Source: Myxococcus fulvus | Lineage (GTDB): Bacteria; Myxococcota; Myxococcia; Myxococcales; Myxococcaceae | Assembly: GCF_900111765.1 (NCBI RefSeq) | Contig: NZ_FOIB01000002.1 | Location: 682,001 to 746,000, forward strand | Length of the DNA: 64,000 nucleotides | Direction of reading: 5' to 3' | Shown here: in pieces, positions 51,801-60,232 of the stretch | Numbering within the stretch: position 1 is the first letter of the stretch | Layout of the letters: every line of letters starts with the position of its first letter | Made by a program: the position numbers and the translations under genes | Notes under the pieces: generated by a model | What the model saw: the letters and a program-made list of their open reading frames with translations, nothing else | Database searches by the model: none | What the model was told of the DNA's origin: nothing

Positions 51801-52580
51801 CAGCGCCGCGGGCGTGTTGCGCTTGAAGGGCAGCTTCCCCGTCACCAGGTAGTACGCCATGACGCCCAGCGAGTAGAGGTCGGCGCGCCCGTCGATGCTC
51901 GCGCCGCGCTGCCACTCGGGGGCCAGGTACTCCAGCGTGCCCTTGAGCTTGCCGGGGCTCGGGGTGCCCAGCTGGTGCATCACCCCGAAGTCCATCAGCT
52001 TCACCGCGCCCGAGCGGGTGATGCGCACGTTGCTCGCCTTGATGTCGCAGTGCACGTACAGGCGCGAGTGGATGAACGCCAGCACCTGCGCCATCTGGAT
52101 GAGCACCCGGTACAGCGTGCGCGTGTCCAGCGGGGACTCTCGCGCCAGCGTGCTCAGGTCCTGCCCGTCCACCACCTCCATGGTGATGAAGCGGTTGCCG
52201 GCCTCCGTCATCCCCCAGTCGAACACCTTCAGCGTGCCGGGGTGCTGCAGCTTCTTCATCGCGAAGAACTCGTGCCGGAACATCAGCACCAGCTCCTCCG
52301 TCTTCGCCGCCGTCAGCCCCGCGGGGACCTGCATCTCCTTGAGCGCGATCTTGCGCCGCTCGTGCAGGTCCTCCGCCAGCCAGATGCGGCCCATGCCGCC
52401 CTCGCCCAAGAGGCCCTCCACCCGGTAGCGGCCCGTCACCACCATTCCGAGCTCCAACGAGCGTCGCACGCCCGCGGCGTCCCCCGGCAGGGTGACGGGC
52501 GTGCGGATGCGCTCCCCCCACGTGCTGCTCGGAGGACGGCTGCGCTCGTCCAGAACGGTTGTCTTCTCTTCGTCGCTCAC
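48870..52580 (-). CDS. Ser/Thr kinase fused to an AAA ATPase and TPR-like region
   Basis: 1236 residues from GTG 52580. The kinase domain (about 50-300) has GEGGMGRIWLAE, IALKE with the ATP-binding Lys, HCDIKASN, DFG and APE motifs. Note HCD in place of HRD, so it is a non-RD kinase, regulated without the usual activation-loop Arg contact. Next an AAA/STAND-type ATPase starts with LGAPAGVGKTRLLQEF (Walker A) and has FEDLHWADTASLEVL as Walker B. About 600 helical residues with TPR-like repeats end the protein. This plan is shared by PknK-like kinases and many myxobacterial kinases that respond to unknown signals. The frame is open further upstream but that part is not protein-like. Monocistronic, as far as seen. 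Confidence 0.92.
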   Translation of the reverse strand: MSDEEKTTVLDERSRPPSSTWGERIRTPVTLPGDAAGVRRSLELGMVVTGRYRVEGLLGEGGMGRIWLAEDLHERRKIALKEMQVPAGLTAAKTEELVLMFRHEFFAMKKLQHPGTLKVFDWGMTEAGNRFITMEVVDGQDLSTLARESPLDTRTLYRVLIQMAQVLAFIHSRLYVHCDIKASNVRITRSGAVKLMDFGVMHQLGTPSPGKLKGTLEYLAPEWQRGASIDGRADLYSLGVMAYYLVTGKLPFKRNTPAALLAEHLTRPPPKPSSLGPVDPQLEEIILLLLAKDPRERFQDAAELMEALCHASGEPMPEEPLSARSSYLHVPEVVGRAAELESLMNGLAEADWGQSRAVLLGAPAGVGKTRLLQEFELQAKLAELPFGRGQCRAEGQAPLTPIAQALRALIPHTPTEVMERLSPRLARLLPAMSAEGSGVAQVPGEEKLGFFGALAEWVQGLGKRMTFVLCFEDLHWADTASLEVLNVLIRALHGTRGMVVCTFRSGELSRLSLAFQTVDEKLTWRMDLEPLAAEHVGTLVGLALPGLEVPESFVARLHETTGGNAFFATECLRALVEEGALTRVGGRWTAEEGLDTRPLPASIQAAVLERLSSAPVEQVSLLRRLAPAGRSLELPMVRALADLPESELFAVLDGIVERQFLQEEEGRYVFTHDTVHQAVYDSMSEDERRAAHARVALALQTLYSQRPDLTRTVGWHYLRSSEPELAIGPLLDAGRAAMEAQALLEATLLLKEASTLLESAPDFPGRDRLLLRIWVTLVEVGYASDPPSSLAFAEKLFAHWASTVDLEEGRRVALAQLDGACSAPEEERPARLRELFREREADAQVAPADIFWKQAELRILQAMALAIVGRTKDLDALLERVRREQPEVSPYRAATLLAPAVLSAYTGRSAGVVEAQFEQLTRLRGLREVMGRLPRRLAWALGMGGYMMNMNLALRGEPLDAQATRDGYAVAEAHGFIDVRAFHLFTVVTRAAFTGDAAAFVPAFTEKSDLVRRLGNPRLMERNLAIFTPPYYLERGEHEHVAAVVARGEALARVLPEDRWLQCHVQTYQACRDVLFEDAAAVRQSLPRALAAARESGLRMETLLRVYQSRFEREQGHLEAAREAAQTALSRSMDPVLANPWDEVLARRAMAALLPGEDGLTHLKRALALAELTGNVLQVGHVRLALAERAMSMDAAVVELTAAETAFTEARASNLLAQATSLRGALQRSAESRRSA

Positions 52581-52786
52581 GAAGGCGGGACCGGAAGGTC
52601 GGCAGAATCCAGAAGTCGATGGAATATCACGTTTCCATGTATCGGGACACGCTCCGACGACACGGAAGAAACCCCTGCCCCCCACCGCCCAGGCAGGCGG
52701 CCTGATATCCGCCAGCACTTGTCCCGCGCATCGGGACTTCGGAGGTTGAGTCGGGCAGGCGACACCCACACCCAGGCAGGTGCAAC

Positions 52787-53086
52787 ATGGCGGGCACTCC
52801 TCGAGGACCCAACGACGCGCGGCCGACGCGCGGGGACTTCCCGCCGAGAAATCGCGGCGAGGTCGAGGACGCGATGGATGAGGGCGCGCGCGCGGTGAGC
52901 CGGTGGCTCGCGGACGGGGGCGCCGAGGACGTGGACCCCACGCGCGACACGGCCTGGGAGGCCCGGGTGGAGCGCGGGGAGGAGTGGACAAACGAGCAGG
53001 TCCCCGAGCGCGAGGCACGCGGCGACGAGGAGCCCGACTCGGAGGTGTCCCGGCGCGGCCTGGAGGATCCCCCGCCCGAGGAGTAG
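52787..53086 (+). CDS. Small acidic protein, possibly disordered
   Basis: 99 residues, about 30% Asp/Glu, with a short helical stretch (EDAMDEGARAVSRWLADGGAE) and a Pro/Glu tail (GLEDPPPEE). No family recognised. ATG 52787 follows CAGGTGCAAC. It is divergent from the Ser/Thr kinase (206 bases between starts), a gap in which I see no clear promoter. Reading-frame evidence is moderate. Confidence 0.55.
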   Translation: MAGTPRGPNDARPTRGDFPPRNRGEVEDAMDEGARAVSRWLADGGAEDVDPTRDTAWEARVERGEEWTNEQVPEREARGDEEPDSEVSRRGLEDPPPEE

Positions 53087-53231
53087 GCCTCCCACGCCTG
53101 CTCGGCCTTGTACCTCTGTCCAGGGGTGGGGGCAGACCCCTTGCGACGGCGGGCGCGGTGCGGTGATGCTCGTGGTTTCGGACGGTCGCCGCCCCACGGC
53201 GCGCCCCCGGCACTGGAGGAGCCCGAGCACC

Positions 53232-53648
53232 GTGAAGCCCAAGGTCCTCATCGTCGAGAACTCGTGGACGATGCGCGAGACACTGCGCCTGCTGTTGTCC
53301 GGGGACTTCGACTGCACGGCGGCGTCGAGCGGCGAGGAGGGCCTGGAGAAGGCCCTGGCCCAGCCGCCGGACCTGCTCCTGTCCGACGTGAACATGGAGG
53401 GCATGGACGGGTACGAGCTGTGCCGCCGCTTCCGTCAGGAGCCCTCGCTCCTGCACATCCCCGTCGTCTTCGTCAGCGGCTTCGCGCCCCGCTCCGACAG
53501 CGACGCGAGCCTGCCCGTGCCGGATGCCTATCTGGTCAAGCCCGTGAAGCCCGCGCTGCTCATCGCCGAAATCCACGCGCTGCTGCGGCGGGGGAGCGCG
53601 CCCGTGTCGGCGACGGCTCCCACCGCGCAGGTCATCACCAAGGCCTGA
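53232..53648 (+). CDS. Single-domain response regulator (CheY-like receiver)
   Basis: 138 residues, receiver domain only. The phospho-acceptor Asp lies in LLLSDVNMEG and the conserved Lys in LVKPVKP; a switch Ser is in FVSGFA. The N-terminal acidic pair is VENSW (Glu-Asn) instead of Asp-Asp, which may change Mg binding. The C-terminal tail is Ala/Thr-rich. GTG 53232 is preceded by GGAGGAG; earlier GTG/ATG codons (53163-53166) would add 22-23 residues. No kinase adjoins; the Ser/Thr kinase-ATPase lies on the other side of the small acidic gene. The partner is unknown. Confidence 0.88.
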   Translation: MKPKVLIVENSWTMRETLRLLLSGDFDCTAASSGEEGLEKALAQPPDLLLSDVNMEGMDGYELCRRFRQEPSLLHIPVVFVSGFAPRSDSDASLPVPDAYLVKPVKPALLIAEIHALLRRGSAPVSATAPTAQVITKA

Positions 53649-53650
53649 GG

Positions 53651-53995
53651 TCAGCTCCCCCGGTAGGTGGAGTAGCCGAAGGGGCTGAGCAACAGCGGCA
53701 CGTGGTAGTGCTCGTCGGGCGCGGCCAGCTCGAAGACGACGGACACCGACGGATAGAAGCCCTTCACACCGAGCGAGCGGAAGTACGCGCCCGTGTCGAA
53801 GGACATCCGGTAGACGCCTGTCTCCACGCGGGCGCCCGCGGGCAGGAAGTCGCGCACGCGGCCGTCGTCGTTGGTGACGCCCCGGGCCAGCTCCTTCCAG
53901 TCGCCGTGGGCCCCCTGCGCCTCCAGGGTGATGGGAACACCGGAGGCCGGACGGCCCCGGTGCGTGTCGAGGACATGGGTGGACAGGGTGCTCAT
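53651..53995 (-). CDS. uraH: 5-Hydroxyisourate hydrolase (transthyretin-like)
   Basis: 114 residues, the usual length. HVLDTHRGRPA at the N-terminus contains catalytic His, RVRDFLPAG and FYPSVSVVF follow, and the C-terminus is the diagnostic YRGS. The enzyme opens 5-hydroxyisourate to OHCU in urate breakdown. It is the last gene of the purine operon; the ATG overlaps the stop of the OHCU decarboxylase gene (ATGA). It is convergent with the response regulator (2 bases). Confidence 0.97.
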   Translation of the reverse strand: MSTLSTHVLDTHRGRPASGVPITLEAQGAHGDWKELARGVTNDDGRVRDFLPAGARVETGVYRMSFDTGAYFRSLGVKGFYPSVSVVFELAAPDEHYHVPLLLSPFGYSTYRGS

Positions 53996-54501
53996 GACGC
54001 CAGCAGCTTCTCCAGTCGGATGCGGGTGATTTTGGCCTGCTCGCCGGCGGCGATGCGCAGCTCCTCGTCCGGGGCGTTGCCCAGGCGCGCGCGCAGCAGG
54101 CCGAGCATCTCCTGCGCGCTCTTGCCCGTCGCGCACACGAGGAAGATGAAGCCGAAGCGCTCCTCGTAGGCCTTGTTGCCGTCGGCCAGGCCCTGCAGCA
54201 CCTCCTCGCCCGCGCTGCTCACCCCACCCTGCTCCTGCGAGGACCAATTAGCGGTGGCGGCGAACTTCGCGCGCAGCGAGGCCACGTCGCCGATGCGCGG
54301 GTGGTGCGTGAAGGCCTCGCGCCAGTCCTCCGGGCCCGTGCGGCTCCACTGCTGGGAGGCCTCGGAGAACAGGTGCTCGGCGTCGCGGAAGGGTCGGGCC
54401 TTCGTCATCGCCTCCGCCCAGCGCGAGGCGCCGCAGCAGCGCGTCAACTCCGCGCGGGCCTCGTCGGTGGAGAGCGTGTTGAGTCGCTCGAGCGCGCTCA
54501 C
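53992..54501 (-). CDS. uraD: OHCU decarboxylase
   Basis: 169 residues. Catalytic His67 is in THHPRIGD; the substrate-binding SSQEQ motif with Glu90 follows. It decarboxylates OHCU to S-allantoin. GTG at 54501 overlaps the allantoicase stop (GTGA), and its own stop overlaps the uraH start, so translation is coupled in both directions. Both enzymes of the post-uricase step are thus present in order. Confidence 0.96.
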   Translation of the reverse strand: MSALERLNTLSTDEARAELTRCCGASRWAEAMTKARPFRDAEHLFSEASQQWSRTGPEDWREAFTHHPRIGDVASLRAKFAATANWSSQEQGGVSSAGEEVLQGLADGNKAYEERFGFIFLVCATGKSAQEMLGLLRARLGNAPDEELRIAAGEQAKITRIRLEKLLAS

Positions 54502-55520
54502 GCCGGACGTCCGTGGATGAGCAGCCGGCTGACCCCGCCGTCGGGGAAGATTTTGAGGCGCACGTGGGTGAAGGGACCCTTCGCCTTCAGCTCGGGCTCG
54601 AAGTGGTGACGGTGGTCCGCCTGGAGCTTCGTGCGCGGCAGCAGCTCCGTCCACGACAGGTCGTGCGCGTTGGCGAAGTCCACCAGCGGCTCGCGCAGGT
54701 AGATACCCTCGAGTGACGCGCTCTCCGGGAAGTTGCCCTTGTAGAAGGCGGTGTCCACCTCCACGCGCTCGATGGTCCCGGGCACGGCCAGCTTCACCAC
54801 AATCCAGTCGAAGCCCGGCAGCAGGCGCTTGCGGCGCGTCTCCCAGCCCTCGCCCATGTTGGCCGCGCGGCCGGGCAGGATGAGGTTGTCCTTGGTGCCG
54901 AAGAACGCGTCGTTGCACGCCACCACCGTGCCGCCGTTCTCCGCCGCCGCCAGGTCCACCGCGCCCTTCTCGCGCGTCAGCCGCGCCAGGTCCGGCCGCA
55001 CCTCGCCGTGCACACGGAAGCGCGCCACGCCGCCGTCCGGGTAGATGTTGAGGCGCAGGTGCGTCCAGCGCCGCTCGTCGGGGATGGCAAAGAGGTTGCG
55101 CGTGCCGCCCTGCAGCTTGAGCTGAGGGAGGATGCGCGTCCACGCCGCGTCCACCAGCGACTCGGGCGACGGCGAGCCCTCCACCTCCAGCGCGTCCACC
55201 GAGGCGTACTCGGGGAAGTTGCCCAGGAAGTGGTTCGTGTCGATGTCCACGCCGCGAATCACACCGGGCAGGCCGAGCTTCAGGATGCACCAGTCGTGAC
55301 CGGGCACGCGCTTGCGGCGCGACTCCCAGCCGTCCATCCACTTGCCCTGCTCGGTGTACTTGTCCGGGATGAAGACGCCTCGGCCGGACTTGAGCAGGTT
55401 CTCCTTGCCGGCGAAGAACTCGTCACTGGCCAGCAGGGCCTGGCCGCCGACCTTCTCCGCGGCCAGGTCGATGAGCTCCGTGAAGCCGACGCGCAGCTTC
55501 CCCTCTTCGGGTGCATGCAT
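54498..55520 (-). CDS. alc: Allantoicase
   Basis: 340 residues made of two homologous jelly-roll halves; each has the repeat GWE(S/T)RRKR..PG.DW and an RLNIYPDGG/RLKIFPDGG segment. It hydrolyses allantoate to ureidoglycolate and urea. The allantoinase gene is 28 bases upstream. The next enzyme, ureidoglycolate lyase/hydrolase, is not encoded in the window. Confidence 0.96.
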   Translation of the reverse strand: MHAPEEGKLRVGFTELIDLAAEKVGGQALLASDEFFAGKENLLKSGRGVFIPDKYTEQGKWMDGWESRRKRVPGHDWCILKLGLPGVIRGVDIDTNHFLGNFPEYASVDALEVEGSPSPESLVDAAWTRILPQLKLQGGTRNLFAIPDERRWTHLRLNIYPDGGVARFRVHGEVRPDLARLTREKGAVDLAAAENGGTVVACNDAFFGTKDNLILPGRAANMGEGWETRRKRLLPGFDWIVVKLAVPGTIERVEVDTAFYKGNFPESASLEGIYLREPLVDFANAHDLSWTELLPRTKLQADHRHHFEPELKAKGPFTHVRLKIFPDGGVSRLLIHGRPA

Positions 55521-55548
55521 TTTCGTGTGTTCTCCAGATGGAATCAGT

Positions 55549-56916
55549 TCAGGCGGCGATGCGCGCCGAGGACGGCCGGCGCACCCAGCTTCCCGTAGGG
55601 CGCGGGAAGGGCTGCCCGCGCTCGTAGATGAGTTCCCCGCGCAGCAGCGTGCGCTCCACCACGCCCGCGAGCGTCCTGCCCGCGTAAGGCGTCAGCGGAT
55701 GACGGTGCTGGAGCCGTGACGGCTCGACGGCGAAGGTGGCCTCGGGGTCGAACACGACGAGGTCCGCGTCCGCGCCCGGCACGAGCGAGCCCTTCGTCCC
55801 GCTCAGGCCCACCAGTCGGGCCGGCGCCTCGCACATCCAGCGCACGAGCGACTCCAGCCCGTGGCCCCGCTTGCGCGCCTCGGTCCACACCGCCGACAGG
55901 CTGAGCTGAAGGGATGCGATGCCGCCCCACGCCGCGCCGAAGTCACCACGCTCCAGCAGCTTGAGCGCGGGCGTGCAGGGCGAGTGGTCCGACACCACCA
56001 ACTCGATGTCTCCGCGCGCGAGCCCCTCCCACAGGCGCTCGCGGTTCTCCGCCTCGCGGATGGGCGGCGCGCACTTGAAGTGGGTCGCGCCGTCCTCAAT
56101 CTCCTCGGCGGTGAAGCTCAGGTAGTGCGGACACGTCTCCACCGAGACATCCAACCCCTCGCGCCGCGCGTCGATGAGCAGCGGCAGCGCGTCCGCCGAG
56201 GACAGGTGGACGATGTGCACGCGGCAGCGGTGCTTTCGCGCCAGCTCCATCATCATGCGGATGGCGTCGTGCTCCCAGCTCCGTGGCCGGGACTCGAGAT
56301 AGGCGCGGTACGTGCGAGCCCCCTCGGCGCGGACCTCCGGAAGCGGCGACTCCAGCTCCGCGTGCACGATGAGCGGCACACCACGCCGCGCGAGAATCGG
56401 CATGGCCACGTCGAGCACCGCGCGGTCCGCGGGCGGGAACTCGTCCACGCCCGAGGGGCACAGGAAGCACTTGAAGCCCGCGATGCCCGCGTCGATGAGC
56501 GCCTCCAGCTCGCCCGCGTTGCCGGGAATCACGCCGCCCCAGAAGCCATGGTCCACCTGGCTCGCGCCCCGGGCCGCGTCCGCCTTGAGCTTCAGCGCCT
56601 CGAGCGTGGTGGTGGGCGGCAGCGAGTTGAGCGGCATGTCCACCACGGTGGTGATGCCTCCAGCCGCCGCCGCGCGCGTGGCGGTCTCGAAGCCCTCCCA
56701 CTCGGTGCGGCCGGGCTCGTTGATGTGCGCGTGGCAGTCCACCACACCGGGCATCACCACGTGATTGCCCACATCCGTCACCGACAGCGCGCCGAGCGCC
56801 TCGGAGGGCCCGGCCACCTTCTCCACGCGGCCGTCCTTCACCACCACCACCGCCTCGCGCGGCCCACCACCCACCAGCACGCGGCGGCTGCGCAGCCCGA
56901 ACTCACCCCTGCTCAT
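55549..56916 (-). CDS. allB: Allantoinase
   Basis: 455 residues, amidohydrolase superfamily. Metal site DCHAHINEPGRTEWEG with the His pair, the carboxylated-Lys region GFKCFLCPSG, and later His/Asp ligands (HIVHLSSADA; SDHSPC). It opens the hydantoin ring of allantoin to allantoate. ATG 56916 overlaps the stop of the FAD oxidoreductase (ATGA); an ATG at 56943 would overlap that gene much more. The deduced order of the operon fits urate to ureidoglycolate breakdown. Confidence 0.95.
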   Translation of the reverse strand: MSRGEFGLRSRRVLVGGGPREAVVVVKDGRVEKVAGPSEALGALSVTDVGNHVVMPGVVDCHAHINEPGRTEWEGFETATRAAAAGGITTVVDMPLNSLPPTTTLEALKLKADAARGASQVDHGFWGGVIPGNAGELEALIDAGIAGFKCFLCPSGVDEFPPADRAVLDVAMPILARRGVPLIVHAELESPLPEVRAEGARTYRAYLESRPRSWEHDAIRMMMELARKHRCRVHIVHLSSADALPLLIDARREGLDVSVETCPHYLSFTAEEIEDGATHFKCAPPIREAENRERLWEGLARGDIELVVSDHSPCTPALKLLERGDFGAAWGGIASLQLSLSAVWTEARKRGHGLESLVRWMCEAPARLVGLSGTKGSLVPGADADLVVFDPEATFAVEPSRLQHRHPLTPYAGRTLAGVVERTLLRGELIYERGQPFPRPTGSWVRRPSSARIAA

Positions 56917-58358
56917 GGCTCGAATTCCCTCTCGTCGAAGCATTCCAGGGAGCGGAAGAACGCATCCCGGTCATCCAGGTAGAGCTGCCGTGTCACGCCC
57001 GCCGTCAGCTTGGGCAGGCTGTACTTCATGCCGGAAATGCTCGCCCCGCCGAAACCCAGCGAGAGCAGGCACCCGAAGGTGTAGTTGAAGATGGAGCGGA
57101 GGTGCGGCGCGCGGCCCGGCTGCTTCTCCTGCAGCTCGAAGCCCGGCCCCAGGTACGGGTGGCGCAGCAGGTCCGCGTGCGACTGGCCCTCGGGCGGCGT
57201 GAAGCGGTCCTTCCAGAGCGCGATGTCCGCGTGCACGTTCGCCAGCTCCGGCCGCAGCGACAGGTCCGTCACCGTGCCGCTGCCGACGATGAGCTTGTCG
57301 AAGGTGTACTGCCTCTGCGGGGTGGTGATGCGGGCCTGTCCGTCCACCACCTCGGCGTCGAGCCACGGGCTCTGGGCGTGCAGGTGGAACTGGGGGAAGG
57401 CGCACGCGCGGCGGTACGTGTCCGCCGGGGGCAGTTGCCCCATCTCGAAGATGCGGTGGATGAAGCGCCACTTGTCCGCGTCGGGCAGGTCCGCGTGGTG
57501 CTTGAGGAAGCCGACGAACTCCGCCCAGCGGTACGGGTTGATGCACGGCAGCGACTTGCGCCGGTAGAACAGGTGCACCTCGCCCGCGCCGTGCTCCAGC
57601 GCGACGGAGGCGTTGTCGAACGCGGACGCTCCCGCGCCGAGCACGCCCACCTTGCGACCGCGCAGCGCCTCGAAGTCGATGTCCTCGCGCGTCTGCACGT
57701 ACAGCTCGCGCGGCAGGTTCGCCACGATGGCTGGGATTTCCCAGCGCCCCGAGCCGTCGATGCCCGTGGCGAGCACCACCTTGCGCACGAAGAGGACCTC
57801 GGTGGCGCCGGTGCGCAGGTCCTCGATGGGCACGTGGAAGCAGTCGTCCTCCGCGCTCCAGGTCAGCGCTCCGGCGCGCGAGCGGCAGCGCACGGGGATG
57901 TTCAGCGTGCGCCGATACCAGCCGAGGAAGTCCGCCCACAGCTCCTTGGGAATGCGCTCCAGCGATGTCCAGGCGGCCTCGCCGTACTGGGCCTCGAACC
58001 AGGACTGGAAGCTGAGGTTGGGCAGGTTGTGGTCCGGCCCGGTGAGGTGCTTGGGCGTGCGCAGCGTGTGCATGCGCGCGAACGTCTTCCACGGCCCCGC
58101 GAGGTCCTGCTCGCCGTCGTCCACCACGAGCAGGTTCGTCACCTTCTCGCGCAAGAGCCCGAAGGCGGCGGTGAGGCCGCTCTGCCCGCCGCCGATGATG
58201 AGCACATCCAGCACGGGCCTGCCGTCACGGGTGTGTCGCGGGAGCACCCAGGAGCGCTTGGGGTACTCCAGCCGCTCCAGGTCCTTGCGGAGCGCGTCCT
58301 CCAGGGCGGAGAGGCCGGGAGGAGGCGGCATCGCGGGGCTCGGAGGCGGGATGCGCAT
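56913..58358 (-). CDS. FAD/NAD(P)-dependent oxidoreductase, candidate urate-oxidising enzyme
   Basis: 481 residues with two dinucleotide-binding sites: VLIIGGGQSG (FAD, about residue 54) and GVLGAGASAFDN (NAD(P), about 240). The plan is that of flavoprotein monooxygenases of the FMO/lysine-hydroxylase type. It is the first gene of the operon whose later genes encode all steps after urate oxidation (uraH, uraD, allB, alc), and no uricase gene is seen in the window. It is therefore a candidate for the urate hydroxylation step, as done by flavin urate hydroxylases in some bacteria. This is inference from context; a purine-modifying or transport-unrelated role cannot be excluded. Divergent from pruA (212 bases), a gap with no clear promoter. 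Confidence 0.88.
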   Translation of the reverse strand: MRIPPPSPAMPPPPGLSALEDALRKDLERLEYPKRSWVLPRHTRDGRPVLDVLIIGGGQSGLTAAFGLLREKVTNLLVVDDGEQDLAGPWKTFARMHTLRTPKHLTGPDHNLPNLSFQSWFEAQYGEAAWTSLERIPKELWADFLGWYRRTLNIPVRCRSRAGALTWSAEDDCFHVPIEDLRTGATEVLFVRKVVLATGIDGSGRWEIPAIVANLPRELYVQTREDIDFEALRGRKVGVLGAGASAFDNASVALEHGAGEVHLFYRRKSLPCINPYRWAEFVGFLKHHADLPDADKWRFIHRIFEMGQLPPADTYRRACAFPQFHLHAQSPWLDAEVVDGQARITTPQRQYTFDKLIVGSGTVTDLSLRPELANVHADIALWKDRFTPPEGQSHADLLRHPYLGPGFELQEKQPGRAPHLRSIFNYTFGCLLSLGFGGASISGMKYSLPKLTAGVTRQLYLDDRDAFFRSLECFDEREFEP

Positions 58359-58570
58359 GCCGCCATCGTAACCGCGCGCTATGTCGCCCGGTCAATGTGC
58401 CCCCCTCCCAGGGTATGAGTCGACCGAGGGGTGCGGAGGGAAATAGCCGGGCGCGTCAGGGGTTGACAGCGGGTGTCCGGGCGCGGACGACGGCCCGCTT
58501 CGACGCTTCCCCGGAGGAGCCGGTTGGTTATGCTCCCCCGCCCTTTTCGCTCCGTCCCGAGGTCATTCGC

Positions 58571-60226
58571 GTGATCAACGCCTTCCCCCGCGTCCCGGCT
58601 CCCCGCAACGAGCCCATCCTCCCCTACTCGCCCGGTTCGCCCGAGCGCCGCGAGCTCCAGGCGACGCTCAAGCGCATGAGCGGCGAGCAGATCGACATCC
58701 CGCTCATCATCGGCGGCAAGCAGGTGCGCAGCGGCAAGACGGACACGGTGCGCATGCCCCACCGGCACTCGCACGTGCTGGCCACCCTGCACGAGGCGGA
58801 CGCGAGCCACGTGGAGCAGGCCATCCAGGCGGGCCTCGCGGTGAAGGAGGACTGGGCGCGGATGTCGTTCTCCTCGCGCGCGGCCATCTTCCTGCGCGCA
58901 GCCGAGCTGCTCGCCACGCGCTACCGGCCCATCATCAACGCGTCCACCATGCTGGGGCAGTCGAAGACGGCCCACCAGGCCGAGATTGATGCCGCGTGTG
59001 AGGCCATCGACTTCCTGCGCTACAACGTCCACTTCGCCGAGCAGATTCTGGCCATCCAGCCGGAGTCCTCGCCGCAGACGTGGAACATGTTGGACTACCG
59101 CCCGCTGGACGGCTTCGTGTTCGCGGTGGCGCCGTTCAACTTCACGTCCATCGCGATGAACCTGTGCACCGCGCCCGCGCTGATGGGCAACGTGGTGCTG
59201 TTCAAGCCGTCGTCCACGTCGGCGCTGAGCGCCTGGTACTTCATGGAGATGCTGCGCGAGGCGGGCCTGCCCGACGGCGTCATCAACATGCTCAACGGCG
59301 ATGGGCCCACGGTGGGCAACCCCACGCTGGCCAGCCCCCATCTGGGCGGCATCCACTTCACCGGCTCCACGCCGACGTTCAACACCATGTGGAAGACGGT
59401 GGGAGAGAACATCGGCAAGTACAAGCAGTACCCCCGGTTGGTGGGTGAGACGGGCGGCAAGGACTTCATCGTGGCGCACGCGTCCGCGGCGGACGACGTG
59501 GAGGCGCTCGCGGTGGCCATCGTGCGCGGTGGCTACGAGTACCAGGGCCAGAAGTGCTCGGCGGCCAGCCGCGTGTACGTGCCCGAGTCGCTGTGGACGA
59601 AGCTCAAGCCCCGGCTGCAGGGGCTCATCGGCGACATCCGCATGGGCGACGTGACGGACTTCCGCAACTTCATGGGCGCCGTCATCGACGAGAAGTCCTT
59701 CAAGAAGGTCTCCTCGTACATCGAGCTGGCGAAGCAGGACAAGGACGCGAGCATCGTCGCGGGTGGCGAGACGGACCGGAAGGAGGGCTGGTTCGTGAAG
59801 CCCACGCTGGTGCAGTTGCAGGACCCGCGTCACCGCATCATGCGCGAGGAGGTCTTCGCGCCGCTGGTGGGCGTGCACGTGTATCCGGATGGGAAGTACG
59901 TGGAGACGCTGCGCGAGGTGGACCAGAGCGCGACGTACGCGCTGACGGGGGCCATCTTCGGGCGGGACAGGAAGGCCATCGACACGGCGATGAGCGAGCT
60001 GCGGCACGCGGCGGGCAACATCTACATCAACGACAAGCCCACGGGCGCGGTGGTGGGACAGCAGCCCTTCGGTGGCTCGCGTGCGTCGGGGACGAACGAC
60101 AAGGCGGGTTCGCTGCTCAACCTCATCCGCTGGACGAGTCCTCGGACGGTGAAGGAGAACTTCGCCCCGCCGACGAAGGTGCCGTATCCGTTCATGGACA
60201 GCGACCCCCACGATGGGGGTATCTAG
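58571..60226 (+). CDS. pruA: L-glutamate gamma-semialdehyde dehydrogenase
   Basis: 551 residues from GTG 58571 (AGGTCATTC upstream); the frame is open further upstream but not protein-like. Aldehyde dehydrogenase family: FNFTSIAMNL near the cofactor site, HFTGSTPTF, the catalytic Glu in LVGETGGKDF and the catalytic Cys in QKCSAASRVYV. The size and the DYRPLDGFVFAVAP segment match the P5C dehydrogenase of proline breakdown, which makes glutamate using NAD. Proline dehydrogenase is not in the window. It is 6 bases before the epimerase-like gene. Confidence 0.95.
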   Translation: MINAFPRVPAPRNEPILPYSPGSPERRELQATLKRMSGEQIDIPLIIGGKQVRSGKTDTVRMPHRHSHVLATLHEADASHVEQAIQAGLAVKEDWARMSFSSRAAIFLRAAELLATRYRPIINASTMLGQSKTAHQAEIDAACEAIDFLRYNVHFAEQILAIQPESSPQTWNMLDYRPLDGFVFAVAPFNFTSIAMNLCTAPALMGNVVLFKPSSTSALSAWYFMEMLREAGLPDGVINMLNGDGPTVGNPTLASPHLGGIHFTGSTPTFNTMWKTVGENIGKYKQYPRLVGETGGKDFIVAHASAADDVEALAVAIVRGGYEYQGQKCSAASRVYVPESLWTKLKPRLQGLIGDIRMGDVTDFRNFMGAVIDEKSFKKVSSYIELAKQDKDASIVAGGETDRKEGWFVKPTLVQLQDPRHRIMREEVFAPLVGVHVYPDGKYVETLREVDQSATYALTGAIFGRDRKAIDTAMSELRHAAGNIYINDKPTGAVVGQQPFGGSRASGTNDKAGSLLNLIRWTSPRTVKENFAPPTKVPYPFMDSDPHDGGI

Positions 60227-60232
60227 GCTCGC

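Noticed and set aside
52581-53576. Upstream extension of the Ser/Thr kinase frame by about 330 codons
   Set aside because: Composition is Arg/Pro-rich, it overlaps other genes on the plus strand (small acidic protein, receiver), and the kinase domain begins soon after GTG 52580.
58461-58470. TTGACA upstream of pruA as a -35 element
   Set aside because: The hexamer TTGACA (58463-58468) has no acceptable -10 at 16-18 bases; the next TATGCT-like hexamer is about 60 bases away.
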